Positions 38,209 to 49,778 of a stretch of 64,000 nucleotides of DNA are shown here, piece by piece. Numbering within the stretch: position 1 is the first letter of the stretch; each line of letters begins with the position of its first letter. Source of the stretch: Gamsiella multidivaricata (Eukaryota > Mortierellomycota > Mortierellomycetes > Mortierellales > Mortierellaceae). Both the position numbers and the translations under genes were made by a program. The DNA lies in contig NW_026251793.1 of assembly GCF_025024155.1 (NCBI RefSeq), positions 78,177-142,176 on the forward strand, read 5' to 3'. Below the pieces are notes generated by a model. That model was not told where the DNA came from, made no database searches, and worked only from the letters and a program-made list of their open reading frames with translations.

Positions 38209-39664
38209 TCAAATACGGAAATCAGGTTCCAATTTCTCATGGTGATCGTGGTTGATGGTCCGCTTGCCTTCCAGACGACCCTTCCTGCACAATCCCCGTA
38301 CAATCAGATCCCAAGCATTGTGGTCCAGCAGCGCCTGACGACCGTGATTCCAAACCGCCTGCCGCTTACGCTCATACTCCTCCTTGGAGATGGACCGCAA
38401 GATCACATCCATCCTGTGCGCGTCATTGCGATGGATCCGAACAATGAAGCTGTCCCAGTCCAGATCGTCCTCAAATGGTTCAATGATGCCATCAGCTATC
38501 ACAACAGGAACAACACCAAAAGCAATATATTCCCAGATGCGCGTCGTGTCAACGGCCCAACCACGGGGTGCAAACCCATACTTCGCCCTCGCCAGCAATC
38601 CTGAGTACTCTTCCACACCCCAGCCGCCCGCGATCTTGTAGTCTGGTTGATGATCAAGACCATTGAACAAGATCGAATGAAGTCCTTCAGAGTAATCATC
38701 TTCGGGCTTGACGTCCTGGTACTGTCCACCAAAGAGCACAAAGATGTCACGTTCTCCTTCCGTGGGCTGACCATCCGCTCTAAGATAATCCGTTGGGTTG
38801 ATCTTTGCCGAATTGGCTGGCAGTTTGGCAGCGGGGATAACAATGTCGCCGTATCGTCTGGACCGTCCCTCAACTGAGAACAGGACTCTCTTGTCTCCGA
38901 CGGTTGTCAAGAAGGTGGCATTATGCATGCGCTCCCTGGAATTGTAGTAGAGAGAAGCTCTATCCATGGGGTGGGTCATGATGTGGTCCTTGCCCGAGGA
39001 ACGCCTCCAGTACGGGTAATCATGTTGGATGTGATTCATCATTGGCTCTGCGTACTTCTTGTCCACGTCACAGTCGCCCTTGTTGCCCAGGGAAAACCAG
39101 CAGTGGGAGAGATATTTGGCCCCCAAAAAAGGAATATAGAAGAAATCGGCCTCTTCTGGGTCCTCAGTAACGTAGTTCTTGAATATTGAAGAGGTCTTGT
39201 CCCGAAGCTGATCAAGCAGAATCTGATCGGCGTTATAATTAGTGCCGTCAGAGGGAGTGTCCGATACGTGAAAGTCGCCCATTTTAGGGTCATCAGGGTA
39301 GACGAAGATCTTTGGCATGCAGAGGGGACTGTGAATATTCGGGGGCCATTGGTGAATGTCCGCTTGCTGAGGTAGAGGACTGAGAATGATGGGCCTATAT
39401 CGTGTTGGGTTCCTTTCAACTGTTGATATCGACAGATCCTGTGCTTCTTGAAGGATCGTCTTCTCTAATGTGAACTCAGGGTCTAATCCAGACGCAGTAA
39501 AGAAGACAACGATTAATCAACTGTTACATCCTCATTACTTTTCTTGTTTATATCTATGAGAACAACTTTTGACCATGATTCGAAGGCTTAATTGCTTCTA
39601 GACATTGTTACTTGCCAACTGATGAGATGATGTAGGACATCATTAGGAACAGTGACCAGATCAT
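38209..39664 (-). CDS. Exostosin-family (GT47) glycosyltransferase
   Basis: Proposed CDS is complement(join(38209..39482, 39616..39664)), 440 aa. Exon 1 encodes MIWSLFLMMSYIISSV, a signal anchor; the junction (phase 1) uses a GC donor (GTTG|GCAAGT). The mature part shows the exostosin pattern: PKIFVYPDD near residue 72, ADFFYIPFLGA, DHIMTHPMDRA, VLFSVEGRSRRYGDIVIPAA and, near the C-terminus, YGFAPRGWAVDTTRIWEYIA followed by FGVVPVVIADGIIEPFEDDL, the signature of the C-terminal exostosin lobe. Predicted Golgi inverting transferase acting on wall or secreted glycans; sugar and acceptor unknown. It is in tandem with the Ola1-like gene (213 bp between). Confidence 0.82.
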
Positions 39665-41671
39665 GAGCGTAGCTGGAACAAGATATAGATACTAGTAACA
39701 AGAAAATGCTTTCAGGGACAATTAGTCGATACGGCATTGAGTACATGCTTAAGGATATCGAGCGGAACAGATCCGGTAGCGGTGCTTTTAGGGTTTTACC
39801 CTCCGAGTCCTCCAGTAGCTCTTGAACAAGGCCGCCCAGGGCGAAGGCGTCCGTCCGTAGAGGTGGTTATGGTTATAATTATTCATCTGGTGTAGGAAGG
39901 GTGAAGCGGATTTACACCATGAGGTGAGGATTGTGTAGGATGATGTGGACGTTGGACCTGGGCGAGGATGGAGTGATGATGAAGAAAGATCAGTCCTCGA
40001 TTTTTTGACTGTTTGCGCCTTGTACCACCGTGCGATTTGACGATTTCGACTGTTCCAACACCAGACACAGGAAGGTAACTAACTCTGATGCCAAGGGTGG
40101 TTCTGAGGTGGATTTGGCCAAAGAAAAGGCCCAGCTTCGACGCCCACACGGTCTGCCAGCCGTGTGCTCCAGCAATTCTGCTGTTATTATCCAAGGCATT
40201 TAGCCGTTATGTTCTCCGTATAGACGGACCTGACCGACTCAGGTTTTTTCAAGGATACCTATTGCTCGGCCTATTTGAGAAGACACCACCAACATGGCTC
40301 CTGAATGGCCGTGAAAGCGCTGACTTCTAGACCTGATTCCCACTTCAGTGTTGTCCTCGTTAAATAGGCTGTTGACTTCTTCCCCACTTACCCAGAAGAT
40401 CTCAATCCAGGCGCTTACCTAGAGGATCTTAGGCCAGGACACTCAGCCCTCCTCGTCACCTATCGTGCACATACTAACCCCGCGATATTGAAATCGCATG
40501 GCGAGTAATTGAACGCGGGCCATTGCTGGATGGCATAGCATCGGTACGCGTTTGTTAGCACACAATAAACGATACGGACATAATTAGTAAACATGCCTTT
40601 TAGCGCTTATGTCTCCCTCGGCTGTGACCCTTTCATCCGTGTACCTGTTACCCTCTCAATGTGCATATTTGTTTTTCACACGCCTGATTTGTCGAGAAGC
40701 GACTCCAAAACCAGGGCGATCAAGGCATCAGGTAACGAAGCGTTGCTGTGCTCATATAGATTTTCAGTAGGATCCAAAGTATGACTAGGAAAGGATGTCC
40801 TCAATAACCGTAGTCAAAACGTATGGCTCTGCTCCCTCTGCAACTTGATATTTTCTTATGCTTTGCTTGAGCATGCCTGCGGACAAAAATACTACTGATT
40901 CATATCGCTTCGGTCATTCATGGCTTGTCTTGCACATAATGCTGAAAATTAGTTAAGCGCTATTCCCTAGATTTGGCTCCCGCTGCCCTTGCGTTTCAAG
41001 ATAACAAGTAAGCTTCTTACTTCTTAGCATCACAAGGGCTCTTCACCCGTTCCCACGTAGTCCTGCCGGGTGTACGCACAAATAAGGAGGCCTATTCATG
41101 TTCACCTCTCTCATACAACCCTTTAATAAACCCGCCACCGGTATTCAGGCACCGTGCCCTAACAACCTCGGAACCTGCAACACCGGCAACGCCCTGCAAT
41201 ACTTAGAATAGAGAACTGTATAACGGGCAAACAATCCACTGCTCCTTTAAAGAAGAGAGAAGTATGAACGCGGGAGCAGCATGGGAGCAGCATGAGAGCC
41301 CTCACTTGCGCTTGCCTCCCTCTTTCTCATGCATGCATCGACCATGGATATGATATACGTACATCTATTTTTTCTTCCATCTGACTCCCCCATCCTACCC
41401 TAGACTATGGTGCAAGATGGGCCGTGGGGCGGAGGCGCTCCCCCCCTCTGTCTTCTTTTTTCCTTCCTTTCCTCTCTTCGCCCCACATTGTCCTCCCTCC
41501 TTCTCCTTCTCTTCCGCTCTTTTCATTCTTTACCTCCCCTCGCCTGATCCACCGCCTCCACAATTAAACACAGCACTGCTCTGAACACGCTCCAACACTC
41601 CTCTCCAACCGTCCTCCTTCCTTCCTCCCCCACATATCTTCGAGCTACTTTGAAACCTGAGCTCTTGAGCC
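39665..41671. other. Gene-poor stretch between exostosin and LRR genes
   Basis: About 2 kb with no convincing gene. The last 250 bp (41430-41670) form a strongly CT-rich leader of the LRR gene. A weak protein-like fragment at 40190-40330 is discussed under rejected items. Confidence 0.45.
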
Positions 41672-44600
41672 ATGACAGGTTTCGCCAACCCTAACCGTAA
41701 TTCAGAATCTCTTCAACGCGATACCTGGATGGACTCCCGTCGCCCGCAATTGCAGCTGCATCAGGGGTTTTCCCCACATCCACCAGTCCAAGACCAACTC
41801 TATCTGGCACAGCGTTCACCTCTAGAGGATGACCAACACAGACCTATAGAATTCTATGAACAAAATGTCAAGCTCCAGCTGTTGAAACACTCGAGTGTTC
41901 TTACCGAGATGCAGCTCGTCGCCCAGAAACGGATTCGTATGCAACAGCGACCATCATCAAGTTCGTCCCTGGGGCAGGTCGGTGCTACAGCACCGTGCCT
42001 GTTTGTGATCCTGCCTAAAGTTACTCCAAAAACAATGCAGACGATGGACCAACCGCACGACTCCCAAGGACACCAACAATATCCAATGTACCACACCCCA
42101 TATCAACAGCAGCAAGAGGTCTCTCAAGAAGAGTTTTGTTTGCATTTCTTGTGCGACTACAGTGAACACGAGCACACCTCAACCCAGGATCAACATGGCC
42201 AAGAGGGGGCGCAAGAACAGCGACAGCATACAGTCGATGAGTCGACGGACGACGTGCCCGTCGACACAGGGATGTCAGAACACTTTGCAGAATCATCGTC
42301 CGCTTTTCCGCCATCCACAACAACAGCACCAGCAAAAATAACATCGCCATTCCCAACGCCTCGGTTGCATATCTGTAACCCAGACCATGGGTATGCGCTG
42401 AGGAGCACCGAGGATTTTTGTCAGGCCCACAAGATGTGTTTGCTCAGTCTGCTGTGTGCTCTACAGTCAACTCTATTCCAGGAACAAGATCGTGAGCATG
42501 ACCAGGATCAGCAGCAGGAGGAAGGGCCGCAGGAGACGCTTGTAGAAGGACCTGGTTACGAGAGTCATGGAAACGCCAAGAATGGGGGGGATGTGGAACT
42601 GGACGAGAGCAGCATTGCGTCGCCAATTTTCTCCATACCACAATTCCCTCGCTCAACCTCATCGCTCTCGTCCCTCCCCTTCCTTTCATCCCACTCGACC
42701 CCACAGCTGATGCAAAGGAGAGTTGACATTGCTATCCGGTATCTGTTGGGGTACTTTAGTATGTCCGATTTAGAGTCCATCCTGCAGTCGCCCTCAAACG
42801 CTGACAAACAGGACTATGGTGACACATTCATGCCGGACTTACAAGTCGAGGATTTCGCGGCTTCGGATATGGGGCGAGTCACAAAGACAATGACGGCAGA
42901 TGGTAGGATCCTGGGTTCCTTGATCCAATACAATACCAGAACCACAGCATCGTCTCTCACCAAGCACGACACTACGGCCACAGCCAGCACAACTACTGCT
43001 ACTAAATCTGCGTCATCGTCATCAACAGGAATAGTCCATTGGCTCTGCCCTCACCACAAACAGCTCTGTTGCAAGGCACAAGCCAGGGAAAAACTAAAGG
43101 CTGTGATCCACAAGAATGAGGGCTCATGTGTGGAGCAGGAGCAAAGCGCTGAGATTTTTTTCCGCACACGAGAACGAGCAGTCGAATTCTATGAGTTGCT
43201 GCGGGAATATCGATGTGTAATCAATCTGAAGATCCATCTTGGGTGGCACGATCTCAACGAGGACGACCTGTGGGAATTAGGCGAGGTAGTGAACGAGGCG
43301 AATATTGGGAGCTTGACGCTGGATTGCTGCTGTGAGGCGAAGGACCACGGCGCTTGTACTGAAAGACTGGAAACGGAGGAGCATCGGCATCCGCAACGGA
43401 CACAGATGAGCTTCAAGCCCTTATTTGGGATGCTATTCAGTCCTAGTTTGGTATCATTCACACTGGAAAACTTTTCAGGATCACTGCCACAGCTACTCCC
43501 GTCCAACTTCAGCGCCTCACTGGACACATTCTCGCTGCAGGCATTCCGCCAGTCAACAGAGCTAGTCCTTCCTTCAACCAACAATCTTCGAACCTTGATC
43601 CTAAACCACTGTGGACCAGACACAACAGCGCAGAATCTGGCAGAACTAATCCGTCATTCCCCTCGCCTTACAGAGATCCAGATGGACGTCGACAAAATCG
43701 AAAATTCACTTACGACGATCGGAGAGGCCACGAATCAACTGGACAAGATCACCTTTCTCAAGCTGAGCGAGTCTCCATGGGACTGTGTAGAGTTGTCGTG
43801 CGGGAAAGCTCAAGCAAGCGCATCGGATCTGCAAACGAATCGTCCACAACAGACCATCATCCAGGGCATCACCCGTCGGACAAGACATCCCCCAACCCAT
43901 GCCCTGCAAACCTGCGGTGTCCTTGAGAAATTGACAACGTGCTGCTTCCTGGAGCTATGGGAGAAGCACCAGACCGCATTGGCAACTCTCATCGCTTGGA
44001 ACCCAAGGCTGACGAGCTTGGAGCTCATGTGCGAGACGGGGTCGATGGACCGACTGTGGCGGTTTGTGATGAGCCACTACCATCACGCTCAGCAAGTTCA
44101 GCTTCAGGAACACCAACTCTCGCAGCTGGACATTCGGGAGGCTCCCATACCACCTACACCCACTGCAACACTCACTGCGGACGACGTCTCGTCCATCCTG
44201 TCCTTGACTGCAGCAACACCGATAACTACATCAAGCTCCTTACGGCTCCGGCTAAACGACAAGACCTGCAGTCTCATAACTCTAGCACCTACAATGAACG
44301 TCCTAGTCCTTCAAGGGTACACGGAAAAACATCGGTTGTTGCTGCAATCGCTACAAGACATTACGTACGCACTCTGTATCGGCACCAGTTTTGATTCCGC
44401 GGAGCAGCTAGCCTTACTGTTGTCTCATCTCGAAAACGATGGCCCCAGCGGGTTCACGAGCCTCACCTGGTCGTACTCGCCGCAACAACAGGACGACCCA
44501 AACTTTTTGGAACAGCTACGGGCGTTGTTCACTAGAAGCCACTTTACAAGGCTTGCAATCCGAGTTTATGCACCACTGTTCACTATTCGGGGGCTGATCC

Positions 44601-45022
44601 GAGTGTGGAACTGGGTCGTCGAGGCAGCCTGGTTGAGTGAGGGGGAACACGGGCGATGGATTCAGTCCTGTTTGGAGCACGAGCGAGGCGAAAAAGCAAA
44701 TGCTTCGTTTGTGAAGGATGATGCTGTAAGCTACCATGGTATGCGCGAGATCAAGATCGCGAAGAAGATTCTGGAGAAAAGCGCCAGCAATAACTCCTTC
44801 GGGCTTTTGGACGCGGCGGCAGCGGAGGCAGCGGTAGCGATGAGGCGACAGCTCCCGGGCTATGGATTGATGCAGAACTATACATTGCCGCTGGACGAAG
44901 AACGAGAACTAACACTGTCATCCTCGCACTTCATCTTTTCCTCCATGGCCACGCCCGTCGTCCCAGGAACAAACACAGCCTTGGCTTATTCCTTGAGACT
45001 GTCGGCCAAATCTTGGCCATAG
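41672..45022 (+). CDS. Large RNI-like leucine-rich-repeat protein
   Basis: Single-exon 1116-aa protein. N-terminal 300 residues are Gln/His/Glu-rich and disordered. A folded region begins about 345 (RYLLGYFSMSDLESIL). A Cys/His cluster CPHHKQLCC sits at 459-467, followed by a segment with EFYELLREYRCVINLKIHLG and EDDLWELGEVVNEANIGSL, then irregular leucine repeats of the ribonuclease-inhibitor-like type to about 960 (for example SLTLDCC, LRTLILNHCG, LTEIQMDV, ITFLKLSESPWD, LTSLELMC). No F-box, kinase, NB-ARC or TM seen. In my knowledge of Mortierella-type genomes, such RNI-like proteins are numerous, but I cannot assign a function. AATAAAATG at about 45059 is a likely poly(A) signal. Confidence 0.75.
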   Translation: MTGFANPNRNSESLQRDTWMDSRRPQLQLHQGFSPHPPVQDQLYLAQRSPLEDDQHRPIEFYEQNVKLQLLKHSSVLTEMQLVAQKRIRMQQRPSSSSSLGQVGATAPCLFVILPKVTPKTMQTMDQPHDSQGHQQYPMYHTPYQQQQEVSQEEFCLHFLCDYSEHEHTSTQDQHGQEGAQEQRQHTVDESTDDVPVDTGMSEHFAESSSAFPPSTTTAPAKITSPFPTPRLHICNPDHGYALRSTEDFCQAHKMCLLSLLCALQSTLFQEQDREHDQDQQQEEGPQETLVEGPGYESHGNAKNGGDVELDESSIASPIFSIPQFPRSTSSLSSLPFLSSHSTPQLMQRRVDIAIRYLLGYFSMSDLESILQSPSNADKQDYGDTFMPDLQVEDFAASDMGRVTKTMTADGRILGSLIQYNTRTTASSLTKHDTTATASTTTATKSASSSSTGIVHWLCPHHKQLCCKAQAREKLKAVIHKNEGSCVEQEQSAEIFFRTRERAVEFYELLREYRCVINLKIHLGWHDLNEDDLWELGEVVNEANIGSLTLDCCCEAKDHGACTERLETEEHRHPQRTQMSFKPLFGMLFSPSLVSFTLENFSGSLPQLLPSNFSASLDTFSLQAFRQSTELVLPSTNNLRTLILNHCGPDTTAQNLAELIRHSPRLTEIQMDVDKIENSLTTIGEATNQLDKITFLKLSESPWDCVELSCGKAQASASDLQTNRPQQTIIQGITRRTRHPPTHALQTCGVLEKLTTCCFLELWEKHQTALATLIAWNPRLTSLELMCETGSMDRLWRFVMSHYHHAQQVQLQEHQLSQLDIREAPIPPTPTATLTADDVSSILSLTAATPITTSSSLRLRLNDKTCSLITLAPTMNVLVLQGYTEKHRLLLQSLQDITYALCIGTSFDSAEQLALLLSHLENDGPSGFTSLTWSYSPQQQDDPNFLEQLRALFTRSHFTRLAIRVYAPLFTIRGLIRVWNWVVEAAWLSEGEHGRWIQSCLEHERGEKANASFVKDDAVSYHGMREIKIAKKILEKSASNNSFGLLDAAAAEAAVAMRRQLPGYGLMQNYTLPLDEERELTLSSSHFIFSSMATPVVPGTNTALAYSLRLSAKSWP

Positions 45023-45264
45023 AGAAATAGAGGAGAAAGTGGTAGATCTTGTCTTGATAAATAAAATGTCCGAAGGAAATATCTCCTCGACGTGATGCTA
45101 GCTAGGAATTCTACTTGGCAACCTGAGTTGTCAGTCATATTTGGCAACTCCTGCAGAAAATCCATGTAAATGCTTGATGTATTTGCCTCTCGGTAAACAA
45201 GTTACATGGATTTCCTGGGGGAATTGACCTGCATGCCGGCGCGGCAAATGGAAGCCCGGTGCAT

Positions 45265-45269
45265 AAAAA
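45265..45269 (-). terminator. Pol III T5 terminator of tRNA-Tyr
   Basis: TTTTT on the minus strand, four bases past the tRNA 3' end. Confidence 0.75.
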
Positions 45270-45273
45270 GATA

Positions 45274-45356
45274 TCCGAAAACCCGGATTTGAACCAGGGA
45301 CCTAGAGATGACAGACAAACTACAGTCTCCCGCTCTACCAACTGAGCTATTTTCGG
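45274..45356 (-). tRNA. tRNA-Tyr: tRNA-Tyr(GTA) with a 10-nt intron
   Basis: The minus strand folds as a full cloverleaf: acceptor CCGAAAA/TTTTCGG with C1-G72 (the eukaryotic Tyr identity pair) and discriminator A, D arm GCTC-AGTTGGTA-GAGC, anticodon stem GGAGA/TCTCT with loop CTGTAGA once a 10-nt intron (45310-45319) after position 37 is removed, a 5-nt variable loop, and T arm CCTGG-TTCAAAT-CCGGG. A box (TAGCTCAGTTGG) and B box (GGTTCAAATCC) are present and a T5 follows. Introns at this position are normal in nuclear tRNA-Tyr. Confidence 0.95.
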
Positions 45357-47503
45357 CTAACAGGTTGAATATTCGCTGCTTCAGGAACTACTTATATTTA
45401 TTTATTTAACATTCTTTAACTGCAATGCATTCTCTATTTGCATGATTTCTCCCTATATGCACGTTTTCCCTACATGCACACCCCTAACACCAACGTAGTG
45501 TTGGTGATTTCTCTGATTTGAAAGGGAGACGGTTACTTGCAGCGGAGATCCAGGAAGGTAGGCGGACCGCGGATTATAGGGTGCTGCAGCATTGTTTGGG
45601 GCGAGGGAAGTTGGACATAATGGAGAGTTATTCGGTTTAAAAACAACTTTATTAACATTGGATCTGGATTAGGAGACGTGTATCGCGCAACAGGTCACGT
45701 AGGAGTTAGGTTAGGCTAGCTATGCGACATGGGTTATGAATTTGACGCCTCAAGCCAACATAGTTGGTAGGGGATGCGGCTCTGCCGTGCATGGAAGGCG
45801 TCTATGGCTTCAAGGCCTTTGCGGACCATGCGTCGCGTGCTCATGGGGATTTATGTTAATAAAAAAAAAAAAGCACATCCCCACCTGTCTTGAGTACCTC
45901 TCCGAATCAAACACTGCCCCAATTTGATTCTAGACCACGCTTCAGAGAACTTTTCCTCCCCACCGTTCAGTCAGTTCTTCTCATTTTTCTTTTTATGATA
46001 AAGAGAATAAAGAAAAATGAGAAAAACTGACTGAACGAAGCGTGGCGAATCTTGTTCGCGGTCTAGAATCAAATCAGGGCAGTGTTTACAAGGTCCATTT
46101 TTCATCGAAAGGTCTTGGTCGGGAGTACTAAGGTCCAGTAAAATGAGCGTTGGGAGTGAATGATGAGTTGCGAGGGACCTTCGAAGGTGATCGGAGACGT
46201 TGAGGACGCGGAAATCAAGGCGATCGAGACAAACCACTATCGAAGATGGGATAAAAAGAGCGCTTCGGCGGCTAAGGGTCCGAAGCATCCTTGTAGGCAG
46301 GAGTATAGCTTGGGCAGGGAACTCGCCAGGGGTGACTAGAAGAGTTCTAAATAGGCAACATCGTCCTAAAGATCCGTAGAAAGCGAGACACACCAATTAG
46401 GCAGCGAGGGCTCGCTATCTACCTCCTGGGTAGGTGATGTTGTGTGGTTTGTCCGAGTACAAAATAGCCTCAGGTTAATCAAAAACACATTTGTTCTGCC
46501 GAGTGTTGCACCTCTTTCTATTCGTTTCTCTTTCATTCATTCTCGCTTCGCAATCCATTCCTCGTTGTTTTCTTTCGTCCTGGTCCCGGCCGCATCGATT
46601 ATTGAGCGCGACGAAACCTCTCGACATAGTCGTGGACGTAATAGCATGCCATCAAAGTGTTTATAGTAGACTCGGTTTCCTACTGGGTCCTTAAGAGGCA
46701 TTCATTTGATATGGTAGGTTTGAATCCTGATCTAGTTATAGCTTCATCCAGTTGATTGTTCCTTTATGCTGAGGCCCCTTCACGCATTTAGTAGTTCGCT
46801 CGCTTATTTAAAGCGGCATGTACTTTCCGCTGCGATTCTATTTCTCTATCTACTACCCTGCCTTCGTATCCACCCTATCTTGACCAGCCCTAGTCCATCC
46901 TTAACGGTCTAGGCTACAATATGGCATTAGGTCCTGAGTTATGGTATTTTGGCGCATTTTATGACCTTTAAAGGACTTTGAGTGTTGTCAATAAAGGCTA
47001 TAGGAGCTATTCGAATATCAATTTTTAATTGATAAGCAGGCAGAAAGACGATTTGGATTTACATTCAAGATAGCTGTGCGTAACCTTGGGCGAAGCATAG
47101 CCTGATAGATATGAGCACCCAAAAAAAAAAAAAAACACACACACACGAGTATTCCAGAACTCGTTTGATATGTTGATATGATAGGCAGGCTGGGTGGCTC
47201 TAAAGTAATAAGTGCAAAGCTGGCCGCGTAGTCCGCGCAGTAAGTGTTAACATTTGAGGTTATAAACCATGTGGATGCACGTTTCTTATACTGATGTGGC
47301 AACGTCATGTAACGCTCCTTCATTTTTTCCTTTTTCCTTTTTCCTTTTTTCCTTTTTTCCTTTTTTTTTTTTTTGGTACTTCCACCATCTCTTTCCTTAC
47401 ACCACATCAAATTCAAGACCGGACTTTCAGGACACCTAGGATATTATCGCAGGATACCAGTGTCAACCAACAACAACCGCGGTACAACACCCAGATTTAC
47501 ACC
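45357..47503. other. Intergenic, tRNA to ceramidase A
   Basis: No gene that I can name. Includes the foldback at 45909-46087, an A-rich/CA tract near 47120-47146 and TTTTTCC repeats near 47325-47375 in the ceramidase A leader. The minus-strand frame 45971-46396 overlaps the foldback and is probably not a gene. Confidence 0.45.
45909..46087. repeat. Imperfect 180-bp inverted repeat (foldback)
   Basis: The outer arms 45909-45936 and 46060-46087 are complementary over 28 bp with one mismatch (aaacactgcccc...ctagacc). Inner blocks pair too: CCACGCTTC with GAAGCGTGG, and CGTTCAGTCAGTT...CTCATTTTTC with its complement at 46009-46037. The centre is about 10-15 bp near 46000. This resembles a small MITE/foldback or a relic of a palindromic element; no clear target-site duplication is visible. 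Confidence 0.8.
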
Positions 47504-48663
47504 ATGGCACCCGTAACAGCTGCATCGTCATCCTCGGCGTTCAACAGGATCGGATTCTGGTCTCCGAATACAGCCTCAGTAGACTGGTGCGAGAACAACT
47601 ATGTCGTCTCGTATTATATTGCCGAGTAAGCAACATAAAAATCATGAAGCTTTTGCATCGGGAATCGATAACTTGGTCTCTTGTTGACACTTTTATTCAC
47701 ACGTCTTTTTGAATGGGTGGTTGACTGTAAGGTTCTGGAATACCATATCCAACTTTGGAAGCCTCCTTCTCGTCATTCTTGGATACCATCTCTTTCCGAC
47801 AAACGATGGACGGTTCAAGGTTCTGTTCTGGACATGTGGGGTGGTCGCCATCGGATCGACATTGTTTCATGGAACCCTGAGGCACAAAATGCAACTTCTT
47901 GGTACAGCAACCACCTTTTTTTTTTTTTTTTTTTTTTTTTTTGGCACTTCTTGGGCGTCGACTGTAGATTGATGACAGTAAGTGGGTTGAAAAATGCAAT
48001 AGATGAACTACCGATGCTCTATTCCGCGACTATAATCCTGTATATCCTTGTCGAGGCCAAGCATGGACGCCAAGGCTCATGGTTTCCGGTCTTTCTCACG
48101 ACTTGGCTTTGTAATGGCAAAACTCGCCAACGAACGCAGTAACCGGCTATGTTTTTTTTCCGAGAACATTCAAATCTAACCTTTGTCTTATTTTTTTTCT
48201 TCTCACAATACCCCTAGCACTGACGACATACATCTTCTCAACCACGGGGGGAAAACTTCAATTCTACACCTTCCAATCGACCTACACGACCCTTCAGCTC
48301 TGTATGATCTACTACCTCCGGCTCCTGCACGTCCAACAGCGATCTAAGCGACCCAACCCAGCAGTCTCGGTCCTGATCCGTCGCGCGTTATTGTTCGGCG
48401 CCTTTGCGGTCTCGATTTGGTTGATTGACCTCCGCCTGTGTGAATTTATCAATGGAGTCGGACCGAAATCGGTTCTGAGATGGAACCCGCAGCTGCATGC
48501 CTGGTGGCATGTGTTTTCAGCCGTGGCGATGTACCATGCTGCGCTCCTTGTCGGTTATTACCATTATGATGTGATCGGGCAACGGCCGATCGTTTACCAG
48601 TGGAGGGGATTCCTCCCTGCGTTGAAACTTGATGTCCTTTCAGAGAATCATAAAACAATGTGA
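47504..48663 (+). CDS. YPC1: Alkaline ceramidase (YPC1/YDC1/ACER family), tandem copy A
   Basis: Seven-TM ER/Golgi enzyme hydrolysing (phyto)ceramide to a sphingoid base and fatty acid. Proposed CDS is join(47504..47625, 47732..47901, 48003..48110, 48218..48663), 281 aa. Residues known from human ACER3 are present with exact spacing: calcium ligands D27, E30, N32, E41 in DWCEN..., zinc/catalytic S83, H87 and D98 in GSTLFHGTLRHKMQLLDELP, and the second pair H227 and H231 in HAWWH. Splice phases (2,1,1) restore E41, D98 and Ser-134. Intron 2 carries a T27 tract. Exons 1-3 have the same lengths as in copy B. The C-terminus ends differently from copy B. Confidence 0.92.
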
Positions 48664-49778
48664 AGTAATAAAATAGGGGGATATTGTGCGGGAATACTGA
48701 CTACATGTGCAGGCAACAACAATAACAATAGCGAAAACAACATCGACAACAACAAAAATAAAATAAAATAAAATAAAAGATGCGCCGCGAGTAATAAGTG
48801 GGGTTTGTGTGTAAAGAAAAGGCTGACCCATTAGTCATTCTGCGCAGCATTCACTACTTGGTGGTCAAGGAACGAAAAGCATGGACTCGCGTTTTTTTTT
48901 TTTTTTTTTTTTTTTTTACGCGGCGGATCTACACATCTTCAGGTCCGAAGAGCGAAATATGCTCTTGTCATCCCTCATATCTATATCCCCACCCCTTGCT
49001 GCTTGACGGACTGTAGTACAAGACACCTCCCCACGGGAGGGAGACGCGGATTTTGTATGTCGTAACATTTGGGCAAAGCAAAGGAATCGGGCTGTTCCCG
49101 ATGGGGCGTCCTCAAGGTTTGGGATGGAAAACATTTTTGCCGAGGGACAAAGTGATTCTTCCAATTGCCCATGATGCCTTCATCTCTTGAACGGTTGTGC
49201 AACTGACGTCTGCTTTCTGTCCTTTTCTGTCTTTTTCTGTCCTTTTCTGTTTTTTTTCTGTAATGGTCAGCTACCTTTTCTTTTTCTTCTTCGAGACCGC
49301 TACGCAGAAACGGAAGAAGAAGGGCATGGCACCAAAGTGGCGCGTGGACCTGTAGAGATGTAGAGAGTTGGAATCCCAAACCGAAACCTGGTCCGCATTT
49401 CTGTCCCCATAATCCAGCTGATATCCGGATGAATCAATTCCCTGCTGTTCCTGGTTCGACCTCTTCATCTCCAACTTCATCTCCAACTTCATCTCCAACT
49501 TTAACCACCGAACTATCGCAGGTCTGCGCGGCATTACGAAACGGATTCAAGACATCGCCAACGTCGTTTTTTTTTTTTTTTTTTTTTTTTTCTTGTGTGA
49601 GAAGACCGAGTGGTCACATATATAAAGCGACCTCAGACCCCGCTCGTCTTGTCTTGGTCCCATCCCCGCCTCAAGATCGCTCTGCCCTTCTCAATTCACT
49701 TACTTCGTTAGCACTCTGCTCCACTCTTCATTTACTCCACTTCGTCTCCCGGTCGAGCATCGACACAGCGACCTTGAC
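48664..49778. other. Spacer between the tandem ceramidases
   Basis: Promoter region of copy B, with (AAATA)n at 48757-48778, T-tracts (about 48893-48917 and 49567-49591), CTGTCCTTTT repeats at 49208-49255 and three ATCTCCAACTTC repeats at about 49467-49500. No gene. Confidence 0.55.

Noticed and set aside
40088..40330. Short frame containing VLRIDGPDRLRFFQG, faintly like the start of IBA57/CAF17 folate-binding proteins
   Set aside because: Only about 20 residues resemble the family, the rest of the protein is absent downstream, and no splicing continues it. Probably chance or a tiny relic.
45971..46396. 141-aa minus-strand frame
   Set aside because: Its end runs through the foldback and is low-complexity Lys/Asn; no family, no start context, no partner exons.
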